This document shows, one piece after another, positions 25,092-37,479 of a stretch of DNA of 64,000 bases. Origin of the DNA: Toxonevra muliebris (Eukaryota > Arthropoda > Insecta > Diptera > Pallopteridae). How positions within the stretch are numbered: position 1 is the first letter of the stretch; each line of letters begins with the position of its first letter. The position numbers were made by a program, and so were the translations under genes. The stretch is from positions 93,303,235-93,367,234 of the forward strand of contig OY829326.1 of NCBI GenBank assembly GCA_963691655.1. Reading direction: 5' to 3'. The notes beneath the pieces are model-generated. The model was not told the origin of the DNA and made no database searches. It was given only the letters and a program-made list of their open reading frames with translations.

Positions 25092-28000
25092 TTTGATTTT
25101 CTTAAAAATCTGACCCATTTTCATCGATATCTTTTTTTTTTAATAAGTTAACCAATTGTTTTCCATCTCAATACCTTTCATTTGGTATCAAAAACGAACG
25201 GACATTTCTAGCTCGAAATATTATTTTTAAAGTGTAAAAAAGTTGAAAAAATTAAAAAATTACAGTATCTAACTGAAAAAATTACAGTATAAAACTGAAC
25301 CTTGATATTTGAGTTCAGCGAGAGAAAATCCATAAAAAAGTCACCTCTCATCAAATGTACATGAAAAAAATTTCATTTTATATATAACTAGTGATCTAGT
25401 GAACTAGTTTGAACCCATCTGTATTTGATCGTATAAAATCGACGCAACGTAACGCAGTTGATGACCCCTCCCTAAGCGAGTTGTGATACTCACTTGTCAC
25501 ATATCTTAACAAATTGTATCGTTATATTTCGCTATTGTGATTCGGCTACCTTCTGGACACCAAATTTCGTAGTGTCTTATTGAAAAGTGTTCCGTCACAG
25601 CCTTTCTTTTTGATAACAATTGTGCTTGACTTTGTTTCGTCGTCAACGAAATTAATAAATAATTACTTTTATACTTTTGTAAATGAGTGATCGCATATGA
25701 ACTCAGTCGATGTTTTTTGTCGCCAGCTATGTTTTTTTTCCTGTTGGAAATATTATTTTTGAGCACGCTGGATTACACAAAATCATCGGCTACCATGTAA
25801 TTAACTTATCAATTCGACCCATTAAGTGAGCACGAAAACATTCCCAACTTTTTTCATCGCTCTTTCGATTATACTGAAGCAACGATTACACCTATTGGAG
25901 CTATGACTACTGACGAAGTCAATGGAGCTCGAACAGTTTTCCGGTAATAAAGTCAATTCAAAGTATATTACGATATTTTTTCCAAATCTTCCTAAGAGCA
26001 AACATTTTTTTGATAATTTGCGAATACGAAACTGGAACTGTTATCGATAAAAAATGTATTTTCGAGTGATCCAACAATTTTGTGAAAAATTTGTCGACCT
26101 GCAACTGCTCTTGCACACACTTAATTGAAGCACTGACACTAAATTTGCTTGGTATTGACATTATCACTATGCGACGATCGAATTCAACGTATTACCTATT
26201 ATAGCTAACCACATTGGGCGTAAATACTGTAGTGAAAATTATCATGGTATCATGGTAGCCGACCATGATGCTTTGATCTAATAGGAAGACCCGGTATAAT
26301 GATAACACTAAAATTTTCAAATGGCTTACTTGAGTTTTCTTTAGTGCTACCGAAATCATTTCAGATTCTAATGGGCATTAAAGTTAATTTGGGAAAGTAG
26401 GTATCGCAAAGTTGTAAATATGTTTCCGTCTCTTTCAAAAAAATATAAGGTGAAATAATTAAAAGGTTTTTCAGGATAATTCACAGAGACATGCCCAAAG
26501 AAGTGATATTTTTATTTTCTTTTGATATTGATTTGTTAGTGGTTTAAACTACTGACCCTATCTACAAAGAATTCACATTCCTTTCCATATTTTAATGTAA
26601 AGAAAATTAAATGAAATTCTTCACCTAGTATTTGTATTTATTTTCTCTAATAAACTTTTAATTGCATGTAAACGCTCATTCTTCCATATCTAAATACATA
26701 ACTATTTAGCTCTGTATTTATATTTGTGTATCTGTGTATGAGTGTGAAACAGAAATTTTAATTGCAAAGTAACTGACAAATTGAATTCGAAACAAAAACA
26801 TATATACACATACAAACATCTACATACAAACATCCAAACATACACACTTGTAAACACTTGTAGCTGCGTGGATGTGTCTGTGTAATTAAAACTAAGAAAG
26901 TTGGATGACCGCAAAAATGATAATAAATCTTCATTTTCTTTAATACGAAGCTATTATTTATACATACATTTATACATAAAAGCTTTAATAGATATACCAA
27001 ATAAAAAAGACGAGATAAACCAACTTGGACACACACACTCAGATATAAATGTGCACATGTATTTGTGTGTATCCTAAAACTATGCTATACAATTTTTTGT
27101 ATTATAAATTTTCTCGAGTTTACAGCACTTAATTAAAATATACTACATTTACTTATGTATGTATGTGTAGGATGTTGTAATTTTTAACTAACCCGCTTCT
27201 TTTTGTTTGTTTATTAGATTTTTAGCAAAGCTACACGCTCCCACAAACAAATGCAAACAGGCACATGTTGATTTTGTTACTTTATGGTATGAGTATTTGA
27301 AGAAGACAAATTTACATATGGCTTCTTAAATACTTTTAAAAGAGTTTTGCATATGTTTTCGAAATAATTAAATTTAATTGAATTTCTTTATGACACTTTT
27401 CAACCTCAATTCAGTAGACGTCGTGGCATTGGAAAATAAAATGAAAATACTTACTACTTTTGCTTCTTTAACTATGTGTTTCATACATACATAGCGCAAA
27501 ATACATACACACACACATATATGGTATATAACTATTCATCATGCACATAGTGCTACTTACTCAGTACCTACTCATACTCATACAAACATATGGTGAATTT
27601 ATAGTTTTAATTCAGAAATTGTTGAATTATATACCAAGGAAACTTTAAGGAGCCTCAAGTGTGCTCTTTCACATATACACACGAGTCATACTCATATATG
27701 TACACACATACACACATATATACATATACACATTTATGTGTTCAAATGATTGTGTTAAGTGTTCTTGCAGATACAACTTTATTTTAAACCATTTTGATTT
27801 ATGCGACATATTTTATAAAAGAAACTTTCAGGCACGGAAAACAATTTTTTTCTTTATTACCAACTACGTGCGATTCCATATATAAATTTCACTTGTTCTG
27901 TTGAAATTTGACAGTTTTATTAAGCAATACATATGGCATGAAATATAAAGAAAAATCTATTACAATATTATTTTATCTTTATTTATTATTAATCTTTGTA

Positions 28001-28129
28001 TTTAAATTTAGTACAAGTCAGTACTAAAATAGTTTTTCTTGGTCCGATTATTAGAAAATTTCTAGTTAATTAAACAAAAATGAATTTTTCATGATCTAAT
28101 TAAAGAATTACTTTATAACTCTTATAGTC
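25092..28129. other. gene-free AT-rich DNA with CA/TATG microsatellites
   Basis: Several (CA)n, (ACAT)n and (ATAC)n tracts occur at 26790-26860, 27030-27070 and 27490-27740. Open frames of 60-90 codons here are repetitive or hydrophobic and carry no motif. A short dyad ATCATGGT-AGCCG-ACCATGAT lies near 26251. Confidence 0.5.
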
Positions 28130-28545
28130 CGAGGTAGAGAGCTTCGCGATAGACCATTCGTACCTAAGTTTTATGGGCGCTTTGCCAAACCAGTTTGCGG
28201 TTGCCAATCTAAGGGGTTCTTCCCAATACTGGTGTCAGATTTACGCAGAATGTGGCATATACATTTTCATTTTTGGCATCTAATCCAAACTCCTCCTCCC
28301 ACTACTTCAACTGAGTTGCCAGAAATATCTTCAACTCCTCTGGATTTCGTTGCTACTCTTAGAATTTTGGTCTTCTTAATATTGATCCTAAGGACGGCTG
28401 ACCTGGTATCCTTATTTAATGCATTAGCCACCTTCGAGTGACCGGTTAGCGATTTGCTTGAATGCAAATGTCTTTCGCATAGTCGATGTGGCGCAGGGTG
28501 CTAGTCGTCACCCATCGTAAACCACTGTCGGAGGGTGAGTGTAAA
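28130..28545 (-). pseudogene. non-LTR reverse transcriptase fragment
   Basis: The minus strand reads SGLRWVTTSTLRHIDYAKDI, CIQANR, then with a frameshift SLTGHSKVANALNKDTRSA, VLRINIKKTKILRV, and farther on CHILRKSDTSIGKNPLDWQP. IDYAKDI stands where the catalytic YADD should be, followed by LxI-xKTKxMR and the HTLRK..S-I-K-ALDWNP-type C-terminus of RTE/I-like RTs. The Asp pair is mutated (AKD). It is broken and truncated. Confidence 0.8.
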
Positions 28546-29173
28546 GCCGCATTCAAAAATTCCCCAAGTACTAATAAATATAGAACGAAAAAACAAATTT
28601 TTTTCGAAGAGTTAAGGCCATTTGAAATTTTTGAAAATGAAGAAAAGTTGAACAAAGGGTGAAATTCAAAAAACCATATCTTCCTCAAATTTATTCCAAT
28701 AATATTTTTGGTGTCGGTGTAAAAGTAAAAAAGTCTTCTTAAAAAAGAAAAATAATATTAAATTTTGCACCTCCGATTTTTAAATGAATTACTTCATAAA
28801 AAGAATAAAAAAAAATACCTTGAGAGGTGAAACAAATAGTTATCGTAGTTTTCATAACCGAAGAGACGAATTTTCGAACAATATTAGTAGTAGTAGATCC
28901 AATCTAAATTTTTTGTTCCAAATGATGCTACGAGGAGCTATCCTGATCACTGTTTGAGTTCCTTTATTTTTAGAGATCTGTGAGCTGTGCATTATAAGTA
29001 TATTTTTTTAAACACTTTAAGGATCAAGTAATAAAAGCCAACCACTTTTAAATCATTTCTATGCGTACATTTTTAGTTGGCAACTGTCTAAAGATAGTAC
29101 ATCTACCAAAATGGCCGTTTAAGGGGGAATCTTGTTTTGATGAAACTCATTTTCTATTTATTTCATTTTTATT

Positions 29174-29320
29174 ATGTTTTTTGTAGACTATGAAAATTAA
29201 ATCTAGTTTCAAAGTCTTGACTACTGTTCCATATTTTAGTTTCATTTTAAGTAATGTTTAACAGGCTTAAAGAACGTATATATGTAGTCATCACAACAAC
29301 AGTGTATTTTTACTTTAATT
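29174..29320 (+). repeat. copy of the 22899 repeat end
   Basis: GTAGACTATGAAAATTAAAT, TCAAAGTCTTGACTACTGTT and AACAGGCTTAAAGAACGTAT match 22899-23016 in the same order. The similarity includes sequence outside the inverted repeat of the 22971 element, so the family unit is larger than that MITE. It lies about 130 bp before the foldback element. Confidence 0.7.
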
Positions 29321-29450
29321 GATAGAGGAATACCATTGAAGAAATTTTTTTCCAATTTTCAAAAAAAAATTGCCAATATTCTTGAAGTTATATGCATTTC
29401 GTTTCATTCATATCTATGTAAGTGTTTATTTGAAAATATGTATGTATATA

Positions 29451-30833
29451 TCAGAGTTGTAAAAGAATGCAATCAGTTTAATTTCAATACCTTGAAGTCA
29501 CTATTAATAACCGACAATTCATGATTGTAGTTACTGAATAACGTATTTGACTCCAGAATAAAAAATGCAGTTAGAAGTCTTTTTTGGAGTCACCGATTGG
29601 TTATTTAATTAGAAAAGTCTTTTTTAGAGTCAAGGGAGTGCAGTCTTTCTTGAAATCATGAGACTTCAAATCTTATGACTCCAAAATCATGACTGCTTTG
29701 AAATCACTTGGAGTCACTTGAAGTCACTTGGAGTCACTTGAAGTCACTTGGAGTCACTTGAGTAACCTTGAACTCAAATGCAGTCATTTGGAGTCAATTG
29801 CAATTTGCAGTCAATTGGAGTCACTTGGAGTCTTTTGGAGTCAATTGGAGTCAGTTGAAGTCTTTTGGAGTCAATTGGAAACTTGAAGTCAATTGGAATC
29901 ACTTGGAGTCAATTGGGAATTTGAAGTCAATTGGAGTCACTTGGAGTCTTTTGGAGTCAATTGGGGATTTGAAGTCAATTGGAGTCACTGTTTTTACGAG
30001 TTATAGCTTAGATATTGTTAATACATTTTTAGGGTAATACACATTGTTATTTCATTTACAATACACGAATGTCAGTTTCGCAGAAATTATTGTCAAAAAA
30101 ATTTTGTTTTTAATATTGAATAAATTAGTAAAAAGTATTAATTATTATATTGAAACGCGAGTTGCATGGAATTACCGCAAAAAGTGCAAACCTTTTGAAC
30201 AATGTGAACAATTTGTGATATTGTTATATTATTTGTGGCGTGTGTTTTGAGGAAAACTGAGTATTTATAAAAGAATCAGTTTGAAAGACCTGAGTATTTA
30301 TGAGAGAAGATTTAAATTAAATATTAAATAAACCATATATTAAAATTGACTTCAAATCCCAATTGACTCCAATTGACTTCAAATCCCCAATTGACTCCAA
30401 AAGACTCCAAGTGACTTCAAATTCCCAATAGACTCCAAAAGACTTCAACTGACTCCAATTGACTTCAAAATACCAATTGACTCCAAAAGACTCCAATTGA
30501 CTGCAAATTGCAATTGACTCCAAAAGACTGCATTTGTGTTCAAGGTAACTCAAGAGACTTCAATTGATTTCAAGTGACTCCAAGTGACTTCAAAGCAGTC
30601 ATGATTTTGAAGTCATAAGATTTGAAGTCTCATGATTTCAAAAAAAAAAGACTGCACTCCCTTGACTCTAAAAAAGACTTTTCTAAATGAATAACCAATC
30701 GGCGACTCCAAAAAAGACTTCCAACTGCATTTTTTATTCTGGACTCAAATATATTATTCAATAACTGCAATCAAAAATTATTATTCATTTGTGACTTATA
30801 TCCTCAATTGATTGCACTCTTTTACAGCTCTGG
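29451..30833. mobile_element. foldback element with GAGTC-repeat inverted arms
   Basis: Two long inverted arms (about 29451-29990 and 30345-30833) flank a unique centre of about 350 bp. The termini are TCAGAGTTGTAAAAGAATGC and, on the other strand, CCAGAGCTGTAAAAGAGTGC. TATGTATATA flanks both ends (29441-29450 and 30834-30843), a likely 10-bp target duplication. The inner arms are tandem arrays of 10-bp units such as GGAGTCACTT, GGAGTCAATT and GAAGTCACTT, the architecture of Drosophila FB foldback elements. The CAGAG terminus also recalls hAT ends. The centre encodes nothing I recognise, so the copy is probably non-autonomous. Confidence 0.85.
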
Positions 30834-30957
30834 TATGTATATATAAAAATTTATCACGTAATCTGGAATTCGGGACTTAATATATTTATACCTTACTTTT
30901 TGTGTACAGCCATTTCAGTTTTAATTAATAAACTCTCAACTTTTTTTTTACTTGCAG

Positions 30958-31070
30958 TATAACATTGGACATTGGACACTGCCCAATGTTTTTTGTGATT
31001 TCTATATAGCCATGGATGTGATATGCTCCAGTTCATCAATTCTTAATTTAGTGGCGATATCAGTAGATAG
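30958..31070 (+). CDS. Dop2R: D2-like dopamine receptor, TM3 exon
   Basis: The exon follows CTTTTTTTTTTACTTGCAG and ends at AG|GTAAGT. It encodes 37 codons plus two bases, from YNIGHW to AISVD, with the Arg codon of DRY split across the intron. It carries the extracellular Cys of the TM3-ECL2 disulfide (VFCDF) and the TM3 Asp (AMDVIC) that binds the amine of biogenic ligands. The serine-rich stretch SSSSILNL matches D2-family TM3. Phase is 0 at the start and 2 at the end. A 1.4-kb foldback transposon ends 124 bp upstream. The preceding exon should encode TM1-TM2 and was not found here. Confidence 0.95.
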
Positions 31071-32099
31071 GTAAGTCAGAAATTTTTGTAAAAATATTGT
31101 GAAAATTATGCAAATTTAGTCAAAATCATAGAGAACAAAAACAAAATTCTTTACTGAATTTTTTGATCATCGTACAATTTGAGAAATCTGAATGGAAAAA
31201 TTATAAATATTTTATGGTTTTTAAGAAGATAAATAGGTGTCTAATCTAAATATTAGTTCTTAGAGGACATTGTAGCTGTCTAGATGCTTCTTCCGTTGGT
31301 GAATTAGAGTTTTCTGTTTTTCCCGGTTACCTTATCTGCTGCAGGGATTTCAAAAATAACAAAGTTCTTACAGTGGATTCTGATAGAGCTTTGAAAAATT
31401 TCTCATATATTTGGATCGGTGCTCATAAATCAAAACATATTTTAAATTGTCGCAAAACGTTTTTAGCGATCAAAATCTTCTCTAAGCGGCACCGGAATTA
31501 ATAACTAAATGAATGCTTTTCGAATCGCGACATCAAGCATGTCCAAAATCAGACGGCGTACTTGTTTTTACATATGGTAGAGTAAAAGTAAAGAATTCTG
31601 CATTGATTTGTCTTACAACTTCGAATAGATTTTTACGAGTATTTTCAAATTGATCTAAAAAAACGAATTTTTTCGCCATCATTAAATCATTTTTTAAGTT
31701 ATTTGATTCAAGCTTATGTGTTCTTGTATCTGTGTGTATATACGAAACCATTTTAATATCTGGTCGACAGTATAAAAAAGTATTTGATGAGGCTAATAAA
31801 TCTTTGTGCTCAATAGTTTTTATAACCATATTTTGAAGTCTGTGGATCCCGTATAGCTTGTAGTTTGCGCAGCTATTCAGCGAAGGTCAAAACCACCTAA
31901 GTTCAGTTTTTCTTACAACTAAATTTTAAAAGTGAATATTTTGTATAATATCACTTTATCTCTTCATCGTTACTGATTTTAACATTTGAGAAATCAACCA
32001 AATATCTTCGGAGAAAATATCTCTTATTGTAGAATAGTTGGGATCTCTAAAGATCAATATTCATTCGGTCTGAAAAATAAAAATTATAAAAAAAAGTTG
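31071..32099 (+). other. first part of the 9.1-kb Dop2R intron
   Basis: Donor GTAAGT at 31071. A 98-codon minus-strand frame at 31533-31829 has no recognised motif. An inverted partial copy of the 150-bp tandem unit begins at about 31880. Remaining DNA is AT-rich intron. Confidence 0.5.
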
Positions 32100-32710
32100 T
32101 TTAAAACTGCGCATAAACTTTATTTAACAATTTTAAAGTTTTCATCGTTATGAATTAAATTTTTTGTATTTCTAAGAAAAGATTGGATTAAGGTGGTTTT
32201 GATCTTCAAAGAGCCCTACTATTTTTTAATGTTGAATATTTTCTCCGCAGATTATTTATTACTTTTTTTAATGGTTATTCAGTATAAAGGGATTAGCTAT
32301 TATTAAAAAAAATTAAATATTTGACTTTCAAGGGGTAATTCCTTAAGGAAAGTGGACATTTTGACCTTCGGTGACTCTAACTACTTTTTGATTGGAAATA
32401 TTTTCTTCAGAGACCGTTTGTTATTTTCTTCAACGGCAAATCCTTTATAAAGATTTTAGTCTGTCAAAGATTAATTCCTGGGAAAAAGTTGGACTTAAGT
32501 GGTTTTGGCCTTCAATGACTTCAACTATTTTGTGATGAAGAATATTTTTTCCGAAGAATGTTTATTATTTTGTCCAACCATTAATCTAGTACAGAGGGAA
32601 TATAATTTTTTTTTTTCAAGAGATAATTTCTTTAAAAAAGTTGGACCTAGGTAATTTTGAACTTCGCTAATCCCAACTACTTTTCGATGGGAAACAGTTT
32701 TCACCTAAAC
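32100..32710 (+). repeat. diverged tandem repeat, about 150-bp unit, four copies
   Basis: Each unit has a core like GGTTTTGGCCTTCAATGACT, then CAACTATTTT and GAATATTTTTTCCGAAGA with a spacer. Cores start near 32197, 32358, 32503 and 32655 (spacing 161, 145, 152). An inverted partial unit occurs at about 31880-32060 (GAAGGTCAAAACCACCTAAG). Confidence 0.75.
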
Positions 32711-33000
32711 TCTATGATAGGTTTCGCGATCGTTTACCAGGTTGGTGGAGTGTTGCTGTCTAAATAATGTTTTCCTCCCTTCCATGATAAGAAACTTTCT
32801 CTTAGCTATGAAACATGTAAAGGGCAAAATAAACAAATTTTGTTCCCGCGTATGCCAAAATTATAGGTTTTGGCCCCTATAGCGTTGATCTGAGTACAGG
32901 GTCGGAATCAGCGACTCAGGATGACCAATAAAAAATTATCTATTCGACATTTGATTTTGTAAAACGTCAAATTGTTGCACAGTGTAATTAGCGACTCCAA
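32690..33000 (+). repeat. interspersed repeat, copy in intron 30958/40173
   Basis: GTTGGTGGAGTGTTGCTGTC, TCTCTTAGCTATGAAACATG and CGTCAAATTGTTGCACAGTG occur here on the plus strand and in the same order on the minus strand at 48340-48680. It also contains GTCGGAATCAGCGACTC, a motif seen at 5909, 6103, 35908 and 48427. It is probably the tail of a jockey-like element, because the 48-kb copy abuts RT coding sequence. Confidence 0.75.
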
Positions 33001-34494
33001 ACACTTCCCAATACTGGATTTAGTTTTAATCATTCGATGCCAGATTCGAATGCAGAGTGCAGCGTAAAAATACAGGCATTGCCGAACTCATTTAGGATGA
33101 TGGCTAATACTCTATCTTGCAATAAAACAAATCGATTTTACTCTTCAAATATTTCAGTGGTTCAAGTCTAAATAAATTTGTTTAATGCCCAATAATTTCC
33201 ACTACAATGAAGAAAATGCAATAATTGTGTTTCAGATAATTAATTTAGACTATTGACGCCAGTTGTAGAAAAGAATCAAATTGTGGGTCTACATATTCCG
33301 AATTTGCTGGAAAGCCTTTTAACTTTAACTCAAAAGTTTTCAGAATTATATTTTATGGGCTTGATTCATTATAATTCTGAATGCCTCAATTGTGTAAGTG
33401 TACTTTGCATTATGTACGAATGCAGCGCAAATGTGCTTCATTGATCGTATGTAAATAACATAAAAATGTTCATTATCATAGCAATTACAATTAATTCTAA
33501 TAGCTTGTGTCATTTTAGCAATTTCTTATTAAAAAATGCATCAAATTCATACATTTTTTCGCATTAAATACACTTTTTAATTTATTTTATGTCACATTTC
33601 GTAAGTTCTGAGTTTGATTGTTTAGCAGTGTCTTAAAAAAAAAAAAGCAAAAGGAAAACACGTAGTCAAAAAAAAAAGACCAGAAAAAAATGGAATGGAT
33701 GAATTTTACTAAAATTCGAAGTATATATGTATGTGCCTTTTTTTGTTCTTTGGCACTGCGTACAAATTAAATTTTGTATTTCATTATACTTGTCACTAAA
33801 AGGCATCATGCAAATACAAAAAACAGCATAACACTGATAAGAGCAAAGGAGAAAGGGACATAATGGAGGGAGAGGGCGTGGCTGGCATAGTACAATAATA
33901 CATATTTGGTACTAAAGTACAATGCGTGCAGAGCAGGGATGCCATTGAACGGCGCGGAACGACGAACGGACGATACAATCGTATAAGCATTTTGTATGTC
34001 AAGTAGGAATTTATTTGAAAAATTATACGCAAGTTCCCTGCAGCAAATTGTAATCAATCAAATTTTAATTAAATTTTGTGAAAATATTTCAAATGTAAAT
34101 AAAAAGTATTTTTCTGATTTCTTTTTGTTTTCTTCGGTTTTTTTTTATGTTTTGTTTTCGTTCCTTTCCTATATCATTTTGCTATGGGAAATGCGAAAAA
34201 ACAATGAACAGTTCAGTTTTTCTTCCTTTTTTTCACTGTAATTTAATGAAAATTTTATTTTGTTTTTCTTCATGTTCATATTACATTTCGTGCAATGTAA
34301 TAATTTTTCTTTACTAATGTTAATTTCTGTGCTTAAATTGTAGTCATATTGAATTAAATAGCAAAGCAAATATATTCAAATTTTTATTACATTTTAGTTC
34401 TTCTTTTTTCTTTCCACATTTAAGTTTATTCAGAAACTACAACACTGAAAAATATAATGATGACAACCAAGTATGCCGATATATTTAATATTTA
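33001..34494. other. intron DNA without recognised element
   Basis: Homopolymer A tracts near 33636 and 33670; a GC-richer stretch at 33830-33980 with small open frames on both strands and no recognised domain. Nothing else visible. Confidence 0.5.
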
Positions 34495-34645
34495 GGCTTT
34501 CAGGTATACCGTCCAGTAACTTCGACACGGGAGTTCCTTAAAATCTTCTTTGAAGTAGGTTTCGTCATCCATGAAAACAAAAGCTTTAAAACGGGACAAA
34601 AGCATTTAACAACATCTTTCGAGCTCAAGCATTTGCGCGTGTTTC
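34495..34645 (-). pseudogene. IS630/Tc1-mariner-type transposase fragment
   Basis: The minus strand reads MLLSRFKAFVFMDDETYFKE, then DFKELPCRSYWTVYLKA. VFMDDETYFK-DFKELP resembles the first catalytic Asp block of a fly/mosquito Tc1-mariner-like group (VMDDETYVKADF-QLPG). It is about 50 residues long with a stop upstream; nothing else of the element was recognised. Confidence 0.55.
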
Positions 34646-34879
34646 TACCTTATCATTACTTTAAATATCATATAATATATTCTTATGTAATCCAATTAAA
34701 CAACAACAAAATGATGCACATGAATAACGGTTAGATATATGAATATCGAAAAAATAAGCACTAACAACACAATGTATCCAATTTGTATAAAAGGACGATA
34801 GAAAATGCAATATGCGTAGTCGAACTAAAAACGAGAAGGAGATAATTGCTCCGATTACACTGTTCTACAAAATTGTTCC

Positions 34880-35910
34880 GCCATCAAAATTTTTAAAATT
34901 GAAAAAACAAACAAATTAAAAATGCAGTTCATGTTTTTTTCATCAAAACATAAATTTTTACAAAATCAAATTTTTCGATTTTTTAACTTTAAAAATTTTA
35001 CAATATTTTTCCTCAAGTTACTTTCTTGATCTATCTACTTTAGTTCCTGCTCATCCTTAATGGGTTAAAGCAATGATGGCCAAACACGAACTTAAGTGCA
35101 AAATGAGCTTTAATTCAATTCTCTGGCTACGATATGCGATTGGCGTACTTGAATAAGATATTCAGTATGTAGTTAGAGAACGAAAGCAACAATAACAGCA
35201 TAAGTTGTACCGTTCTTAGAATGTTTAAAACCCACTGCGTTTGCAACCAGTCTACGTCTCCACAACCATGCCTTCGTCTTCGCTGAAAAATGCTGTTGCA
35301 ACGTTCATAGGCAGAGCACTATAAAAGTTTGACTTTAATTTAATGTGTTCTTGAACAATTAAATCCTAAAAACTAATTTCGATTTTGTTATTAAATTTCT
35401 TTCTCTTGTCAAAAACTATGTTCATAGGTACTTAGGTTTTTTTATTATATATTTATCTACAATGTGTTCAAAAATAAATACGTGAACGTGTCAAAAAGGA
35501 AACAACAATATATAAAGATACACAAAAAAATGTTTAGGATTTATTTGTTCAAGAACACAAAGTAGATAGGTGAGGAAAGTAACTTGAGAAAAAAATTATT
35601 TTTTAACCTGGCTCAGGAACGGCTCAGCGACAAGGTGCTATATGGCGCCGCTAGGCATTACTGGGTTAAGCTAACAACGAGATAAAAGTAAACGATGATA
35701 ACGAGGATGAAAAAAATTGCGAAAAAATTAATTAATTAAAAAAAAAAAAAATATTTTTAAAAATTTTTCAAGTTAAAAAATAATAAAAAATCTAAAAATT
35801 TTTTTTAGTAAAAATGAATGTTTTGATGAAAAAATATATGAACTGCATATCTAATTTTTTTGTTTTTTCAATTTTAAAAAGTTTGATGTCAATAACAAAA
35901 AATTTACCAC
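34880..35910. repeat. pair of inverted repeats
   Basis: AAAATTGAAAAAACAAACAAATT, GCAGTTCATG and TTTCATCAAAACATAAATTT (34900-34980) match the reverse complement of about 35790-35885. CTCAAGTTACTTTC-TGATCTATCTACTTT (35012-35044) matches the reverse complement of 35560-35594. A conserved GGATTCGGAATCAGCGACCC follows at 35908. The structure resembles a nested or rearranged inverted-repeat element. Confidence 0.6.
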
Positions 35911-36139
35911 GGATTCGGAATCAGCGACCCCCATTACCCTAAGTACACTTGCCCCGTCTCTGCTCATTTTTGGCTGATGAACAGTGTTATCTTTACGGTG
36001 ATCGAATAGGACACCTTGTTGTTTTTGTTTTATTTATTTATTTATTTTGTTAAATAAAACACAAGACTGGTTGGAGATTATTATTGAGTGGGTTAAATAG
36101 CATGCATTTTTCTCTCAACCTTGTATGAACAGGTGTAGG

Positions 36140-36625
36140 TCTGACCAGTGGTGACAAAAAAGTTGGGAAGAGGACCGAGCACTTCGGTACTCCATGCCAC
36201 CTATCATAACATGGGTAGTGTCATGAAACTCCTGATCCATCGAGTGAAGATATTGTCAATCACATGCGCAATCAGTTTCGACAACAGTACTTTATGCCTC
36301 GGTGAATTCCACAGCATTATCATTCCTCTCATCTAAGCCATGGAGGCTATGATTTCAGTTCCTGTTGAGAGCCCTCCATAAGATCACCCGTAGTGCGTTT
36401 TCGAGTGAAACCATATGGGCGATCATTTAGCAATTAGTTTTGCTCTAAATATTTGACCAAGTAAAATTTTACTACGCTTTCCATGACCTTGGATAGTGTG
36501 GAACAAAATGTGGTGATTCGCAGAGTTCGTAGGCTTGCCCTTTTTACGAACGGGTTTAACATTAGCAACTTTCTGAAATGTTGAAGAGATTTCGTAACAG
36601 CCGCGCTTCAAAGTTCATATTACAG
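36140..36625 (-). pseudogene. non-LTR reverse transcriptase fragment
   Basis: Minus-strand blocks are KPVRKKGKPTNSANHH, SKVMESVVKFYLVKYLEQN, LLSDRPYGFHSKTHYG and, further on, a GVPKCSVLFPTF segment resembling GVPQGSVL-P. These match the fingers/palm of jockey/R1-type non-LTR reverse transcriptases. The frame changes several times and the segment between the blocks is shortened. Confidence 0.8.
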
Positions 36626-36849
36626 CTACAAATTAAGAGCGTTTCTTAATTTCAAATATTTAATATTTAGTGGTTCAAACGACTAACCGTATAACGCTGC
36701 CAGCGTTTTTTAGATGCATCCTAAAGAAGAAATACGCCATTTAAACTTATTACAGTTTGGCTAATAATTTTATTATCTTTTATTTGGTATAAAGAAAATA
36801 AAGATTTTTAAAATAAGATTCGAAATATAAATATACTTTTAAAAGGTCA

Positions 36850-37440
36850 AACGTTCTGTCATATTTTGTGGTAGACATGTATCAGCCATAATTTTGCAGC
36901 AGCTGAAGTGTGTTTCGGGTCATTATCTTGGTAGAATGAAAAAGGTTTTACCATACCAAGTTTTTCGGCGCTTTGCTTGACGTTATTTTTTAAAATATTA
37001 AGATAGCCATTCTTGTCCATTTTACCATTAATAAAGACACTGGGCGTACGGCCCCAAAACCATCACGGAACCGGTGTTTGGTTTTCGCCATACATAAGCT
37101 CTGCCATCTGAACTGTGCAAGTTAAAATCACTATAGTCAGTGAATAAGACCTAAAATAACACATTATATTACATTCACTTACCGTATCCCAAAACTCTTT
37201 ATTTCTAAGCAAGTACTTATTGGTAAACTACAGTCGAAGTTTTCCTTCGCTTTATCAGTTCCATCATGATAATTTTTGCCACGCAGTATATTACGGATAG
37301 TTTCCGCGCAAGCTACCTTTCCTAAGTTTTCTCTTGCAAAATTTTTAGCTCGTTACCAGTTTGGGATGGATTGCTTTTAATTTGCTGGAGAATACGCCGC
37401 TCGTCGCGGACGTCTAGTTTTTTTAACCTGACCTTCGCGA
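36850..37440 (-). pseudogene. Tc1-like transposase remnant
   Basis: Minus-strand blocks in order: LKKLDVRDERRILQQIKSNP (HTH), ELKILQEKT, AETIRNILRGKNYHDG, NKYLLRNKEFWDT, VLFTDYSDFNLHSSDGRAYV, WRKPNTGSVMV, KMDKNGYLNILKNNVKQSAE, and FSFYQDNDPKHTSAAAKLW. VLFTD and YQDNDPKHT are the first and second catalytic regions of Tc1 transposases (DD34E). Between WDT and VLFTD lies a 32-bp segment with GTAAGT and TTTTAG ends. Frameshifts and stops are present. Confidence 0.85.
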
Positions 37441-37479
37441 CTTTTATTTAGAACTCATGAGTAGACTCTATATTTTGTA

